Both the position numbers and the translations under genes were made by a program. DNA of 64,000 nt from Streptomyces olivochromogenes (GTDB lineage: Bacteria; Actinomycetota; Actinomycetes; Streptomycetales; Streptomycetaceae), in the NCBI RefSeq assembly GCF_021538895.1, contig NZ_JADDRL010000026.1, forward strand, positions 1 to 64,000. Reading direction: 5' to 3'. This document shows positions 1 through 9,277 of the stretch, in pieces; positions within the stretch are counted from its first letter, which is position 1, and every line of letters starts with the position of its first letter. The notes beneath the pieces were generated by a model, which did not search any database, was not told where the DNA came from, and saw only the letters and a list, made by a program, of their open reading frames with translations.

Positions 1-465
1 CTTCGCGGTGGTGGTCGCGGTGGTGGTCGGGGTCGCGGCCACGGAGCGCGGCGGGGCGGTGATCGCCTCGGGGGCGAGGGGGGTGGTCGCGGTGGGCCGC
101 AGGGCGGCGGGGCTGGGGACGCCCTTGACGGTGCCGCCGGGGTCGACGAAGGCCGGGTCGCCGCCGGGGACCATGCCGAGCTCGCGGGCGCGGCGCTGGA
201 GGGCGTCGGGGGAGGAGTAGGCGTCGATGTCGCGTTGCAGGGCCTGCTGTTCGTCGGTGAGGTTCTTCGTCTGCTTGCGCAGGTCGTCGAGTTGGAACGC
301 CCCTTCGCTGAGTGCCGAGTTCAGCACGAGCAGCCCGATCAGACCGCCGCCGAGGAGCAGGACGACGAGGAGGACGAACGGCGTCTTGGCCGCCTGGGCG
401 GACCTGGCCGGCAGGAGCCGCGCGAGGCGGGCGGCCCTCCCCTTCAGTTCGGGTTTCCTACTCAC
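1..465 (-). CDS. ftsL: FtsL-type cell division protein, partial (C-terminus off the left edge)
   Basis: Bitopic division protein that acts with FtsQ/DivIC partners to activate septal peptidoglycan synthesis. 155 codons are visible and the reading frame runs off the window. The GTG start at 465 has GGAGG six bases upstream. Residues about 1-28 are a basic cytoplasmic tail, 29-50 a membrane helix (FVLLVVLLLGGGLIGLLVL), then a short coiled coil (LDDLRKQTKNLTDEQQAL) typical of FtsL/DivIC, then a Thr/Pro/Ala-rich tail. It lies 42 bases after rsmH on the same strand, the normal dcw order. Assignment rests on architecture and position, because FtsL sequences are poorly conserved. Confidence 0.82.
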   Translation of the reverse strand, partial: MSRKPELKGRAARLARLLPARSAQAAKTPFVLLVVLLLGGGLIGLLVLNSALSEGAFQLDDLRKQTKNLTDEQQALQRDIDAYSSPDALQRRARELGMVPGGDPAFVDPGGTVKGVPSPAALRPTATTPLAPEAITAPPRSVAATPTTTATTTAK

Positions 466-507
466 ATGCCCTCCGGTGAGTCCCCGGACCGCGCTCACTC
501 ACGCACC

Positions 508-1464
508 TCATACGACGTCTTCCCTGATTCGCTGGGCCCCGCGCAGCCGCGCCGGAGCCGCCCGGCGGTTCTCGGCGACCTCTTCCTCGGTGGGAAGTTC
601 GGCACCGCGCGTGAGCAGCTTGAGCCGGGGCTGGTAGCGCTCGGGCACGACCGGCAGTCCGGGCGGCGCGGTGGACGCGGCACCGGCCGCGAACACCTGC
701 TTGACCAGGCGGTCCTCCAGCGAGTGGTAGGACAGCACGGCGATCCGCCCGCCCACGTCGAGCGTCTTGACCGCGGCCGGGATCGCCCGCTCCAGAACGG
801 ACAGCTCTCCGTTGACCTCGATCCGCAGCGCCTGGAAGGTGCGCTTGGCCGGGTTGCCGCCGGTGCGCTTGGCGGCCTGCGGCAGCGCGTCCCGGATCAG
901 CTCCACGAGCCGCGCGCTGTTGCTGAACGGCTCCTTCTCGCGCTCGCGCACGATCGCGCCGACGATCCGCTTGGCCTGCTTCTCCTCCCCGTACGCGCGC
1001 AGGATCCGCACCAGCTCACCGGGCGGGTAGGTGTTGAGGACCTCGGCGGCGCTCATGCCGGTCGTCTGGTCCATGCGCATGTCGAGAGGTGCGTCCTGGG
1101 CGTAGGCGAAGCCGCGGTCGGCCTCGTCGAGCTGCATGGAGGAGACGCCGAGGTCGAACAGCACGCCCTGTACGCGCGGGATGCCGAGCCGGTCCAGTAC
1201 GTCGGGGAGCTCGTCGTAGACGGCGTGCACCAGGGTGGCCCGCTCGCCGAAGGGCGCGAGCCGCTCGCCGGACAGCCGCAGGGCCTCCTTGTCGCGGTCG
1301 AGGGCGACGAGCCGGGCCTCGGGGAACCGGGTGAGCAGCGCCTCGCTGTGGCCGCCGAGGCCCAGGGTGCAGTCGACGACCACCGCTCCGGGCCGCTCCA
1401 GGGCGGGTGCCAGCAGATCCAGGCACCGCTGGAGCATCACCGGGACGTGTCGACTCTGGCTCAA
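508..1464 (-). CDS. rsmH: 16S rRNA (cytosine(1402)-N(4))-methyltransferase RsmH
   Basis: Transfers a methyl group from SAM to N4 of C1402 in the ribosomal P site. The 318-residue protein is full family length. The N-terminus has [13 protein letters not shown] and the SAM-binding loop [27 protein letters not shown], the DMRMD segment and the C-terminal [11 protein letters not shown] signature are all present. It is the first gene of the dcw cluster here and ftsL follows on the same strand. A mraZ gene, usual upstream in many bacteria, is not present: the next gene upstream is a divergent carbonic anhydrase. A good promoter lies about 220 bases upstream, implying a long leader. Confidence 0.97.
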   Translation of the reverse strand: MSQSRHVPVMLQRCLDLLAPALERPGAVVVDCTLGLGGHSEALLTRFPEARLVALDRDKEALRLSGERLAPFGERATLVHAVYDELPDVLDRLGIPRVQGVLFDLGVSSMQLDEADRGFAYAQDAPLDMRMDQTTGMSAAEVLNTYPPGELVRILRAYGEEKQAKRIVGAIVREREKEPFSNSARLVELIRDALPQAAKRTGGNPAKRTFQALRIEVNGELSVLERAIPAAVKTLDVGGRIAVLSYHSLEDRLVKQVFAAGAASTAPPGLPVVPERYQPRLKLLTRGAELPTEEEVAENRRAAPARLRGAQRIREDVV

Positions 1465-1884
1465 GGGGGCCTCTCAGGTCCGGCGCGGCCGCACGCACCG
1501 CCGGGTCCCCACCCGCTCGGTGAAGGGGAGGCCTGCCGGCGCCGGAAGCGTCAGCCGACCGGGAGCGGGAGGAGGCCGAGCCGTACGTACGCGCCGCGCA
1601 CGTGGGGAGACGGTCCGGGCGGGTGCCGGGGTCTCCGGTGGAATTCAGTCCAGCAGGGAGCCTCGCCTCCCGCTTCGCGTCACTTTAGTCCACCCTGTCT
1701 CGCGGTCAATCAACCGGCCTGCGCGTCGCGCACCGCACCTCGGCCGGAGCGCGATTTCGGCGCTGTTCACCCGTCCGGCCCATGTTTGCCCTCCGTGTGG
1801 GGTACCTCACAACAAGCCACGATGACGTTCTTTGTCCACTCTCACAGCAGGACCGGAACGCGGGTGAACAGTAACGTCGTCACC
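1465..1884. other. Divergent intergenic region between rsmH and the carbonic anhydrase gene
   Basis: This 420-base stretch holds no convincing gene on either strand. It contains the rsmH promoter (annotated separately) and must contain the carbonic anhydrase promoter, which I could not place with confidence. If rsmH transcription starts near 1675, about 210 bases of untranslated leader precede it. Confidence 0.6.
1682..1709 (-). promoter_or_regulatory. Probable vegetative promoter of rsmH-ftsL
   Basis: On the minus strand TTGACC (1709-1704) and TAAAGT (1687-1682) are separated by 16 bases, a good match to the HrdB-type consensus in Streptomyces. The predicted start lies near 1675, giving an rsmH leader of roughly 210 bases. 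No transcript data support it; the assignment is by consensus only. Confidence 0.55.
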
Positions 1885-2433
1885 ATGACGACTTCTGCAG
1901 CAGTTCCCGCCGGGCCCGAAGGCGCCATAACCCGCGACGACACCGTCACGGACGGCCTGGTAGAGGCCAACCAGCGGTACGCCGCCGCCTTCACCGACCC
2001 CGGGATGGACGCCCGTCCCGTTCTGCACGTCGCCGTCGTGGCCTGCATGGACGCCCGACTCGACCTGCACGCCGCGCTCGGCCTCGAACTCGGCGACTGC
2101 CACACCATCCGCAACGCGGGCGGCGTGGTCACCGACGACGTGATCCGCTCCCTGACGATCAGCCAGCGGGCGCTCGGCACCCGCAGCGTCGTCCTGATCC
2201 ATCACACCGGCTGCGGTCTGGAGTCCCTCACCGAGGAGTTCCGGGTCGAGCTGGAGATGGAGGTGGGCCAGCGTCCGGCCTGGGCCGTGGAGTCCTTCCG
2301 GGACGTTGACCAGGACGTACGGCAGTCCATGCAGCGGGTGCGCACCTCGCCGTTCCTGCTGCACACCGACGACGTGCGCGGCTTCGTGTTCGACGTCAGG
2401 ACGGGTCTGCTGCGCGAGATCGACCCGGCCTGA
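1885..2433 (+). CDS. Beta-class carbonic anhydrase
   Basis: Zinc enzyme interconverting CO2 and bicarbonate in the cytoplasm. The 182-residue product has the class signature CMDAR (zinc Cys plus the Asp-Arg dyad) near residue 52 and the second zinc pair in HHTGCG near 110, with RNAGG between them. It resembles the short actinobacterial Rv1284 type rather than plant-type enzymes. The ATG at 1885 has no clear ribosome site; an in-frame GTG at 1864 with AGGA 11 bases upstream would add seven residues and is a real alternative. It is divergent from rsmH and followed 249 bases later by the moxR operon. Confidence 0.9.
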   Translation: MTTSAAVPAGPEGAITRDDTVTDGLVEANQRYAAAFTDPGMDARPVLHVAVVACMDARLDLHAALGLELGDCHTIRNAGGVVTDDVIRSLTISQRALGTRSVVLIHHTGCGLESLTEEFRVELEMEVGQRPAWAVESFRDVDQDVRQSMQRVRTSPFLLHTDDVRGFVFDVRTGLLREIDPA

Positions 2434-2682
2434 CCGGCTCCGGACCGGCCCCCGCCCCGACGACATCCCGCCGTCCGACGTCGAAAGGCCGGTCGAAAGG
2501 GCCGTAAGTCCGACATAGTGCGGGCAGTTGTCCACAGTCGAGTGACACGAATCGGTAACGGCGGCAAGAATGCGGGAGTGACGTCACGCGGAACCATTCC
2601 CGCGTGGTGTCCGTGTTCCGGGGTGGGCCGGTCCGCATCGCAGAGCGACGGCCCGGAGTAAGAACGGGCCGAGGAGGGCCGG

Positions 2683-3723
2683 GTGACGACCTATGACGAT
2701 CGAGCGAGCCTCACTGATCTGACCGCCACTGTGGAGCGTGTCCGCAGTTCGGTGGAAGGAGTGATCGAGGGCAAGCCCGAGGTCGTACGGCTTTCGCTGA
2801 CCGTACTTCTCGCCGAGGGGCATCTTCTGATCGAGGATGTCCCCGGCGTGGGCAAGACGATGCTCGCCAAGGCGCTGGCACGGTCCATCGACTGTTCGGT
2901 GCGACGCATCCAGTTCACGCCCGACCTGCTGCCGTCGGACATCACCGGCGTGTCCATCTGGGACCAGCAGCGTCGGGACTTCGAGTTCAAGCCGGGCGCC
3001 ATCTTCGCGCAGATCGTGATCGGCGACGAGATCAACCGCGCCTCGCCCAAGACCCAGTCGGCGCTGCTGGAGTCGATGGAGGAGCGCCAGGTCACCATCG
3101 ACGGGCAGACCTACGAACTACCCAGCCCCTTCATGGTGGTGGCCACGCAGAACCCGGTCGAGATGGAGGGCACGTACCCGCTGCCCGAGGCCCAGCGCGA
3201 CCGTTTCATGGCCCGGGTCTCGGTGGGCTACCCCAGCGTCGAGGCCGAGCTGCAGATGCTCGACGTCCACGGCGGGGTGAGCCCGCTGGAGGACCTGCAG
3301 CCGGTGGCGCACGCGCACGACGTCGTGAAGCTGATCGAGGCCGTGCGGACCGTCCACGTCGCCGAGCCGGTCCGCCGGTACGCGGTGGAACTGGTCGCGG
3401 CCACGCGCACGCACCCCGACCTGAGACTCGGTGCCTCCCCGCGCGCCACGCTGCACCTGCTGCGCGCGGCGAAGGCGTCGGCGGCCCTGAGCGGCCGGGA
3501 GTACGCGCTGCCGGACGACATCCAGGCCCTCGCCGTCGCCGTCCTGGCGCACCGGCTGCTGCCCACGGCCCAGGCCCAGCTCAACCGGCGTACGTCGGAG
3601 CAGGTGGTCCAGGAGATCCTCCAGCGCATTCCGGTGCCCGCCGCGCCGCAGCAGCAGAGCGGCTTCGGCGGCCTGGGCCGCGGCGCTCCGGCTTATCCCT
3701 CGCAGCCGCCGCGGAGGCTGTGA
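2683..3723 (+). CDS. MoxR-family AAA+ ATPase
   Basis: Chaperone-like AAA+ ATPase of the MoxR/RavA group, 346 residues. Walker A is GVGKTM (about residue 56), Walker B VIGDEIN (about 111), sensor 1 ATQNP and an arginine-rich lid follow, covering AAA_3 and the lid domain with a short Pro/Gln-rich tail. The GTG start at 2683 has GAGGAGG six bases upstream. It begins a three-gene operon with a DUF58 protein and a transglutaminase-like membrane protein, the recurrent MoxR-DUF58-TgpA arrangement, where the ATPase is thought to mature partner proteins. The stop overlaps the next start by one base. Confidence 0.95.
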   Translation: MTTYDDRASLTDLTATVERVRSSVEGVIEGKPEVVRLSLTVLLAEGHLLIEDVPGVGKTMLAKALARSIDCSVRRIQFTPDLLPSDITGVSIWDQQRRDFEFKPGAIFAQIVIGDEINRASPKTQSALLESMEERQVTIDGQTYELPSPFMVVATQNPVEMEGTYPLPEAQRDRFMARVSVGYPSVEAELQMLDVHGGVSPLEDLQPVAHAHDVVKLIEAVRTVHVAEPVRRYAVELVAATRTHPDLRLGASPRATLHLLRAAKASAALSGREYALPDDIQALAVAVLAHRLLPTAQAQLNRRTSEQVVQEILQRIPVPAAPQQQSGFGGLGRGAPAYPSQPPRRL

Positions 3724-5087
3724 TGACGGCCGGGGGGACCGGACAGACGGAGGCCGACCGTGAGGAGAGAGGCGGCGTCAGTACCGCCCTGGCCGGGCTG
3801 ACCACGCGCGGGCGCTCCTTCCTGGCCGCCGGGGTCGCCGCCGCGATCTGCGCGTACGTGCTGGGCCAGAGCGACCTGCTGCGGGTCGGGATGCTGCTGG
3901 CCGCGCTGCCCCTGATCTGCGCGGGCGTGCTCTACCGCACCCGCTACCGGGTGGCCGGCAGCCGTCGGCTCTCGCCCTCGCGGGTACCGGCCTGCAGCGA
4001 GGCCCGGGTCCATCTGCGGATGGACAACGTCTCGCGGCTGCCCACGGGACTGCTGATGCTCCAGGACCGGGTGCCGTACGTCCTCGGTCCGCGGCCCCGG
4101 TTCGTCCTGGACCGGGTGGAGCCGGGCGGCCGCCGCGAGGTGTCCTACCGGGTCCGCTCGGACCTGCGCGGCCGCTATCCGCTGGGCCCGCTCCAGCTGC
4201 GGCTGACCGATCCGTTCGGGATGTGCGAACTGACCCGGTCCTTCTCGACGTTCGACACCCTGACCGTGATCCCGCGCGTGGATGCCCTGGCGCCGGTCCG
4301 CTTCAGCGGCGAGGCGAAGGGGTACGGCGACGGGCGGCAGCGCTCGCTGGCCCTGGCGGGCGAGGACGACGTGATCCCGCGCGGCTACCGCTACGGCGAC
4401 GACCTGCGCCGCGTCCACTGGCGTTCCACGGCCCGCTACGGCGAGTTGATGGTGCGCCGGGAGGAGCAGCCGCAGCGCTCCCGCTGCACGGTCCTGCTCG
4501 ACACCCGGGGCATCGCCTTCGGGGGCGCGGGCCCGGACTCGGCGTTCGAATGGGCCGTCTCGGGCACCGCGTCGGTCCTGGTGCACATGCTGGAACGCGG
4601 CTTCTCGGTGCGCCTGTTGACCGACACCGGCAACGCGGTGCCCGGCGAGGGCGGCGACGGTTTCGCGGGCGCCAGCCAGGAGACGGCGGACGCGGCCGGA
4701 CTGATGATGGACACCCTCGCGGTGATCGACCACTCGGACGGCACGGGCCTGTCCCGGGCCTACGACGTGCTGCGCGGCGGCAACGAGGGACTGCTGGTCG
4801 CCTTCCTGGGCGACCTCGACGACGAACAGGCGGCGGTGGTCGCCAAGATGCGCCAGCGCAGCGGCGGCGCCGTCGCCTTCCTGCTGGACCCCGACGCGTG
4901 GATGCGGGAGCCGACGGACGTGCCCGGCCCCAACAGCCAGCACGGCGAGCGCCTGCGCATGCTGCGCGAGGCGGGCTGGACGGCGGTGAGCGTCCCGCGC
5001 GGCGCCTCGCTGAACGAACTGTGGCGCCAGGCGGACCGGGAGCGCTCGGGCCTGGTCGCGGCGAGCGGCGGGGAGGCTCTGTCATGA
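3723..5087 (+). CDS. DUF58 (VWA-like) membrane protein
   Basis: 454-residue protein with two adjacent N-terminal membrane helices (about residues 30-65), an extracytoplasmic stretch, and the DUF58 core containing the diagnostic RRVHWRSTARYGELMVRREEQ-type segment near residue 235. DUF58 proteins pair with MoxR ATPases; the exact substrate is unknown. ATG at 3723 is preferred over GTG at 3720 because GGAGG (3713-3717) is then five bases away rather than two. It shares one base with the moxR stop and four bases with the next gene, so the three are translationally coupled. Confidence 0.9.
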   Translation: MTAGGTGQTEADREERGGVSTALAGLTTRGRSFLAAGVAAAICAYVLGQSDLLRVGMLLAALPLICAGVLYRTRYRVAGSRRLSPSRVPACSEARVHLRMDNVSRLPTGLLMLQDRVPYVLGPRPRFVLDRVEPGGRREVSYRVRSDLRGRYPLGPLQLRLTDPFGMCELTRSFSTFDTLTVIPRVDALAPVRFSGEAKGYGDGRQRSLALAGEDDVIPRGYRYGDDLRRVHWRSTARYGELMVRREEQPQRSRCTVLLDTRGIAFGGAGPDSAFEWAVSGTASVLVHMLERGFSVRLLTDTGNAVPGEGGDGFAGASQETADAAGLMMDTLAVIDHSDGTGLSRAYDVLRGGNEGLLVAFLGDLDDEQAAVVAKMRQRSGGAVAFLLDPDAWMREPTDVPGPNSQHGERLRMLREAGWTAVSVPRGASLNELWRQADRERSGLVAASGGEALS

Positions 5088-7465
5088 GCGGGCGGGCGCG
5101 GCTGTCGCTGTGCGCGGCGGCGGCCACACTGATGGCGGCATGTTCGCTGCTGCCGCTGGTGGACCAGCCCACGTGGCTGTTGCAGGCGACATTCCTGGTC
5201 GCGGTGCAGACGGGGGTGGGGGCCGCGACCCGGCGGGTGCCGCTGGCCCGGCCGTTGACCGTGGCGGCGCAGGCCCTCGTCACGCTGATGCTGCTGACCC
5301 TGGTCTTCGCCCGGGAGCACGCCCTCATCGGCCTGATCCCCGGCCCGGACGCCTTCCGTCACTTCGCCGACCTGTTCCAGCAGGGCTCGAACGACGTGCA
5401 GGAGTACGCGATCCCGGCCCCGGTGTCCGACGGCATCCGGCTGATGCTGATCGGCGGCGTGCTGCTGATCGGGCTGCTCGTGGACACCCTCGCGGTGACC
5501 TTCCGCAGCGCGGCCCCGGCCGGTCTGCCACTGCTCGCGCTGTACTCCGTCGCCGCCGGCCTGTCCGACGGCGCCGCGGACTGGCTGTGGTTCCTGATCG
5601 CGGCGGCCGGCTATCTGATGCTGCTCCTCGCCGAGGGCCGGGAGCGGCTCGCGCAGTGGGGCCGGGTCTTCGGCGGGGCCCAGCGCACGCCGGGCCGGCC
5701 GGAGGGCAGCGCCGTGGCGCCGGTCCGTACCGGCCGGCGCATCGGCGCGGTCGCGCTCGGTGTCGCCCTGGCGGTGCCGCTCGCGCTGCCGGCGATGCAG
5801 GGCGGCCTGCTCGACGGCACCGGAGCGGGCGTGGGTGCGGGCAACGGGAACGGCGGCACGATCTCCGCGGTCAACCCCCTGGTGTCCCTGCGCGACAGCC
5901 TGAACGTGAACGAGAACCGCCAGGTCATGTCGCTGAAGAGCGATACGAACGACATCTCGGACCTGTATCTGCGGATCGTCTCGCTGGACGACTTCGACGG
6001 CACCACCTGGAAGCCGTCCCAGCGGCACATCGTCGCCGTGCCGAAGCAGTTGCCCACGCCGGTCGGTCTCGGCCCCGACATCAAACGGAGGACGGTCACG
6101 ACGACCGTCTCGGCGGCGGACTGGTACGCCCAGGACTGGCTGCCGATGCCGTACCCGCCGAGCAGCGTGAAGATCGGCGGCAAGTGGCGCTACGAGCCGG
6201 TGGGCATGACGCTCGTCGGCGACCACGGCCAGAACACCCGCGGCGCCACGTACCAGGTGACCAGCCTGTCCGTGCAGCCGACCGCGGAGCAGCTGGCCGC
6301 GGCGCCGGAGGCGACGGCGATGAAGCGCGACTACACCAAGGTGCCGTCCTCGCTGCCGTCGGTCGTGGCGAAGACCGCCAAGGAGGTCACCAAGGGCGCG
6401 ACGAGCCACTACGAGGAGGCGGTCAAGCTCCAGGACTACTTCGCCGTGACGGGCGGCTTCCAGTACGACACCAAGGTGGAGGTCGGCCGGGGCCGTGGCG
6501 CCATAGCGAACTTCCTGAAGAAGAAGCAGGGCTTCTGCGTCCACTTCTCCTTCGCGATGGCCGCGATGGCCCGCGCCCTGGGCATCCCGGCCCGGGTCGC
6601 GGTGGGCTTCGCCCCGGGCACCCCGCAGGGGGACGGGACGGTGTCGGTCGGTCTGACGGACGCGCACGCCTGGCCCGAGCTGTACTTCGAGGGCGTGGGC
6701 TGGACCCGCTTCGAGCCGACCCCGACCCGGGGCACGGCGCCGCCGTACACCCAGTCGGACACGCCCGGCCACTCCCAGCCGGACGACGTGCGCCCCTCGC
6801 GGTCGGCGGCCGCACTGCCCCCGGCACAGGTCTCGCCGAGCGAGAGCTGCACGTCGCAGCAGCGCAAACTGGAGGCGTGCTCCAGCCCGTCCGCGGCCGA
6901 GGCACAGCTCACGCACCACGACGGCCGGGACTGGTGGCAGTACGCGCTGTGGGGCCTCGGCGGCCTGGTCGTCGTGGCGATCCCGCTGTCCCCGCTGATG
7001 TGGCGGCTGCGGCTGCGTGCCGTGCGCCTGGGCGCCCATGCCCGCACCGAGCAGGGCGCGGCGGCCCACACGCTGGCGGTCTGGCAGGAACTGAGCGACA
7101 CCGCGTGGGACTTCGGCATCCCGCCGGACGAGTCGCAGACCCCGCGCAAGGCGGCCGCCCGGATCGTCCGGCTCGGGCGCCTCGACGCGGCGGCCGGTGC
7201 CGCGGTGCAGCGGGTGGCGGGCGCCGTGGAGCAGGTCCTCTACGCTCCCCGGCCGCAGCCGATGGCGGGTCTGGCGCAGGACGCGCGCCAGGTGATCAGC
7301 GCGTTGAGCACCACGGTCAACCGCCGTACGCAGGCACGGGCGCTGTTCGCCCCACGGTCCGCCGTACGGGTGCTGTGGGCGGTGTCGGACTGGTGGACGG
7401 CGCTGCGGGCCCGGGCCGTGGCGGCCCGGCCGAGCCTGGGCAAGCCGTCGGGACAGCGGGGCTGA
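5084..7465 (+). CDS. TgpA-like membrane transglutaminase-like protein (DUF3488 plus transglutaminase core)
   Basis: 793-residue polytopic protein. About residues 1-250 carry six or seven membrane helices (DUF3488-like), then an extracytoplasmic transglutaminase-like domain, another helix near 620 and a cytoplasmic DUF4129-like tail. The catalytic Cys is in KQGFCVHFSFAMAAMAR and the His and acidic partner in DAHAWPELYFEGVGW; the typical RFEPTPTRG follows. It is the last gene of the moxR operon, starting with an ATGA overlap. The family cleaves or crosslinks peptide bonds at the envelope; the true substrate is not known. A strong hairpin follows the stop. Confidence 0.92.
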   Translation: MSGRARLSLCAAAATLMAACSLLPLVDQPTWLLQATFLVAVQTGVGAATRRVPLARPLTVAAQALVTLMLLTLVFAREHALIGLIPGPDAFRHFADLFQQGSNDVQEYAIPAPVSDGIRLMLIGGVLLIGLLVDTLAVTFRSAAPAGLPLLALYSVAAGLSDGAADWLWFLIAAAGYLMLLLAEGRERLAQWGRVFGGAQRTPGRPEGSAVAPVRTGRRIGAVALGVALAVPLALPAMQGGLLDGTGAGVGAGNGNGGTISAVNPLVSLRDSLNVNENRQVMSLKSDTNDISDLYLRIVSLDDFDGTTWKPSQRHIVAVPKQLPTPVGLGPDIKRRTVTTTVSAADWYAQDWLPMPYPPSSVKIGGKWRYEPVGMTLVGDHGQNTRGATYQVTSLSVQPTAEQLAAAPEATAMKRDYTKVPSSLPSVVAKTAKEVTKGATSHYEEAVKLQDYFAVTGGFQYDTKVEVGRGRGAIANFLKKKQGFCVHFSFAMAAMARALGIPARVAVGFAPGTPQGDGTVSVGLTDAHAWPELYFEGVGWTRFEPTPTRGTAPPYTQSDTPGHSQPDDVRPSRSAAALPPAQVSPSESCTSQQRKLEACSSPSAAEAQLTHHDGRDWWQYALWGLGGLVVVAIPLSPLMWRLRLRAVRLGAHARTEQGAAAHTLAVWQELSDTAWDFGIPPDESQTPRKAAARIVRLGRLDAAAGAAVQRVAGAVEQVLYAPRPQPMAGLAQDARQVISALSTTVNRRTQARALFAPRSAVRVLWAVSDWWTALRARAVAARPSLGKPSGQRG

Positions 7466-7490
7466 GGCAGGGGGTCGGCGCAGGCACAGA

Positions 7491-7526
7491 ACTGAGGGGT
7501 GACCACCCGGGTGGTCACCCCTCAGT
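7491..7526. terminator. 36-base perfect palindrome between convergent genes, probable bidirectional terminator
   Basis: Arms of 18 bases beginning ACTGAGGGGTGACCACCC pair without mismatch and without a loop. It lies between the convergent ends of the transglutaminase operon (7465) and the DUF3040 gene (7573). There is no U-tract, which is usual for Streptomyces terminators. A protein-binding site cannot be excluded because the palindrome has no spacer. Confidence 0.7.
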
Positions 7527-7572
7527 ACGTGTCACTGCGTCTGCGCAGAACTGCGGATGCGCGAGCGAGGCT

Positions 7573-7968
7573 CTAGTGGCCGCCCTGTTCGTCTCGACGG
7601 CGCTGCCAGCGTTGTTCGATGCGGTCCATCATGGAGCGCTTCGGCCGCCCCTGCCGGCGCCCCTGCTGCGGGGCACCCGCGGGCTGCTCGCCCGGCTTGG
7701 GGGCCTTGCGCCAGCCCGTTACGGCGAGCACCGCACAACCCAGCATGACGAGGAAGCCCACCACGCTGACCCAAATCTGCTGTGCGACCATTCCGGCCAT
7801 GAGGAGCGCGATACCTACGAGGAAACCCACGACCGCCTGGTAGACCCGCCGTCGGGTGTACGTGCGCAGCCCGTTTCCCTCAAGCGCTGTCGCGAACTTG
7901 GGATCTTCGGCGTACAGCGCTCGCTCCATCTGCTCGAGCATGCGCTGCTCGTGCTCCGAGAGCGGCAC
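7573..7968 (-). CDS. DUF3040 membrane protein
   Basis: 131-residue actinobacterial protein. It starts with the family hallmark PLSEHEQRMLEQMERALYAEDPKFA, followed by two close membrane helices (about residues 43-65 and 66-85) and a basic Gln/Arg-rich tail. The GTG start at 7968 has AGGAGG six bases upstream. The biochemical function of DUF3040 is not known. It is transcribed towards the moxR operon and is separated from it by a long palindrome. Confidence 0.9.
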   Translation of the reverse strand: MPLSEHEQRMLEQMERALYAEDPKFATALEGNGLRTYTRRRVYQAVVGFLVGIALLMAGMVAQQIWVSVVGFLVMLGCAVLAVTGWRKAPKPGEQPAGAPQQGRRQGRPKRSMMDRIEQRWQRRRDEQGGH

Positions 7969-8244
7969 GGAGTCCTCCTCATCGTGCAGTCGCCGGGGCG
8001 ACCCGGGGGGTCCCTTCAGGATAGGCAGGGAATCGCCCCCGTGAAACCCGCCCCTCTACGCCAATTGGCCAACCGGAATCCCGCCATGGCCGGCCCGGCT
8101 CGCTGAGGCTTCCATTCCCCGGCGGCCGGCCCGTCATGCCGGGCGGTCTCCCTCGATCATACGGCGCAAACCCCTCGATCGGGGGGCCTGTGGCGTACTC
8201 CATGTGCCGCCACGGCCCTGATCAGGCGCACCTCGGGAGGCGCC

Positions 8245-9072
8245 TCAGGCCTCCGCGGTCCCCCGGCTCTCGCCCAGCACATGCAACTGGGTGGCGACGG
8301 AATGGAAGGCCGGATTCTCCGCCGCGGCTGCCTCCAGCTTCAGCAGGGCGTCGAGCGCTCCTGGCTCGGTGTCCACGAGGACGCCGGGAACGAGGTCGGC
8401 GAAGACCCGTACGCCGTGCACGGCGCCCACCGCGAGGCCCGCGTCCTCGACGAGCGCGGTGAGCTGCTCGGTGGTGAAGCGGTGCGGCACGGGGTCGCCC
8501 GCGCCCCAGCGGCCGGCCGGGTCGTCGAGGGCCTGCTTGGCCTCTTTGAAGTGGCCGGCGAGGGCGCGGGCCAGCACGGCGCCGCCGAGGCCGGCCGCGA
8601 GCAGGCTGAGGACGCCCTCGGGGCGCAGCGCGGCCACGGCGTTGCGGACGCCCTCGGCCGGGTCGTCCACGTACTCCAGGACGCCGTGGCACAGCACCAC
8701 GTCGTAGCCGCCGCGCTCGACCACGTCGAAGAGGCCGTGGGCGTCGCCCTGCACGCCCTGGACCCGCTCGACGACGCCGGCCTCGGCGGCCCGGCGCTCC
8801 AGCGCGAACAGCGCGTTGGGGCTGGGGTCGACGACCGTGACGCGATGACCGAGGCGGGCCAGGGGCACCGCGAAGTTGCCGCTGCCGCCTCCGGTGTCGA
8901 GGATGTCCAGCGACTCCCGACCCGTGGCCTTGACGCGGCGGTCGAGGGCGTCCTGGAGGACCTCCCAGACCACGGCGGTACGGAGAGAGGCGCGGGGCCG
9001 AGAGGGGTCGGAGCGCAGCGACGCCGGTTGAGGGTGGTGGTGGGAGACGGGCGGGCGCATCGGGTCCGACAC
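8245..9072 (-). CDS. Class I SAM-dependent methyltransferase
   Basis: 275-residue soluble methyltransferase. Motif I is ILDTGGGSGNFAVPLARLG (about residue 57), motif II VTVVDPSPNALFALERR, motif III a QGDAHGL acidic loop and motif IV VVLCHGVLEYVDDP, in the order of Methyltransf_11 proteins such as SmtA/CmoA relatives. The GTG start at 9072 has GGAG nine bases upstream. The substrate cannot be read from the sequence. The next gene in the same direction starts far upstream, so it may be monocistronic. Confidence 0.85.
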   Translation of the reverse strand: MSDPMRPPVSHHHPQPASLRSDPSRPRASLRTAVVWEVLQDALDRRVKATGRESLDILDTGGGSGNFAVPLARLGHRVTVVDPSPNALFALERRAAEAGVVERVQGVQGDAHGLFDVVERGGYDVVLCHGVLEYVDDPAEGVRNAVAALRPEGVLSLLAAGLGGAVLARALAGHFKEAKQALDDPAGRWGAGDPVPHRFTTEQLTALVEDAGLAVGAVHGVRVFADLVPGVLVDTEPGALDALLKLEAAAAENPAFHSVATQLHVLGESRGTAEA

Positions 9073-9277
9073 GGCAGTTGACTCCTCGGCGCGGCACCGC
9101 CTGTTGCCCGGCGGCGCGAAGGGGGTGCCTCCCCCGCCCGGGATACGGGAGGTGGGAAGGCCTCAGGCGCCCTCCACCCTATTGCCTCCGGTGCCCTGAC
9201 CGGTCATCGCGCCGGTGTGCTGCCACGTCCGTCTCGTACGGCGGACGCGCCGACGCGTTCACGTGGTCCGTGGGTGA

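Noticed and set aside
2578-2618. GGAAC and GTGTTC about 18 bases apart before moxR, resembling an ECF sigma promoter, plus a GTGACGTCAC palindrome
   Set aside because: The -10 part fits poorly and the words are short; not enough to call a promoter.
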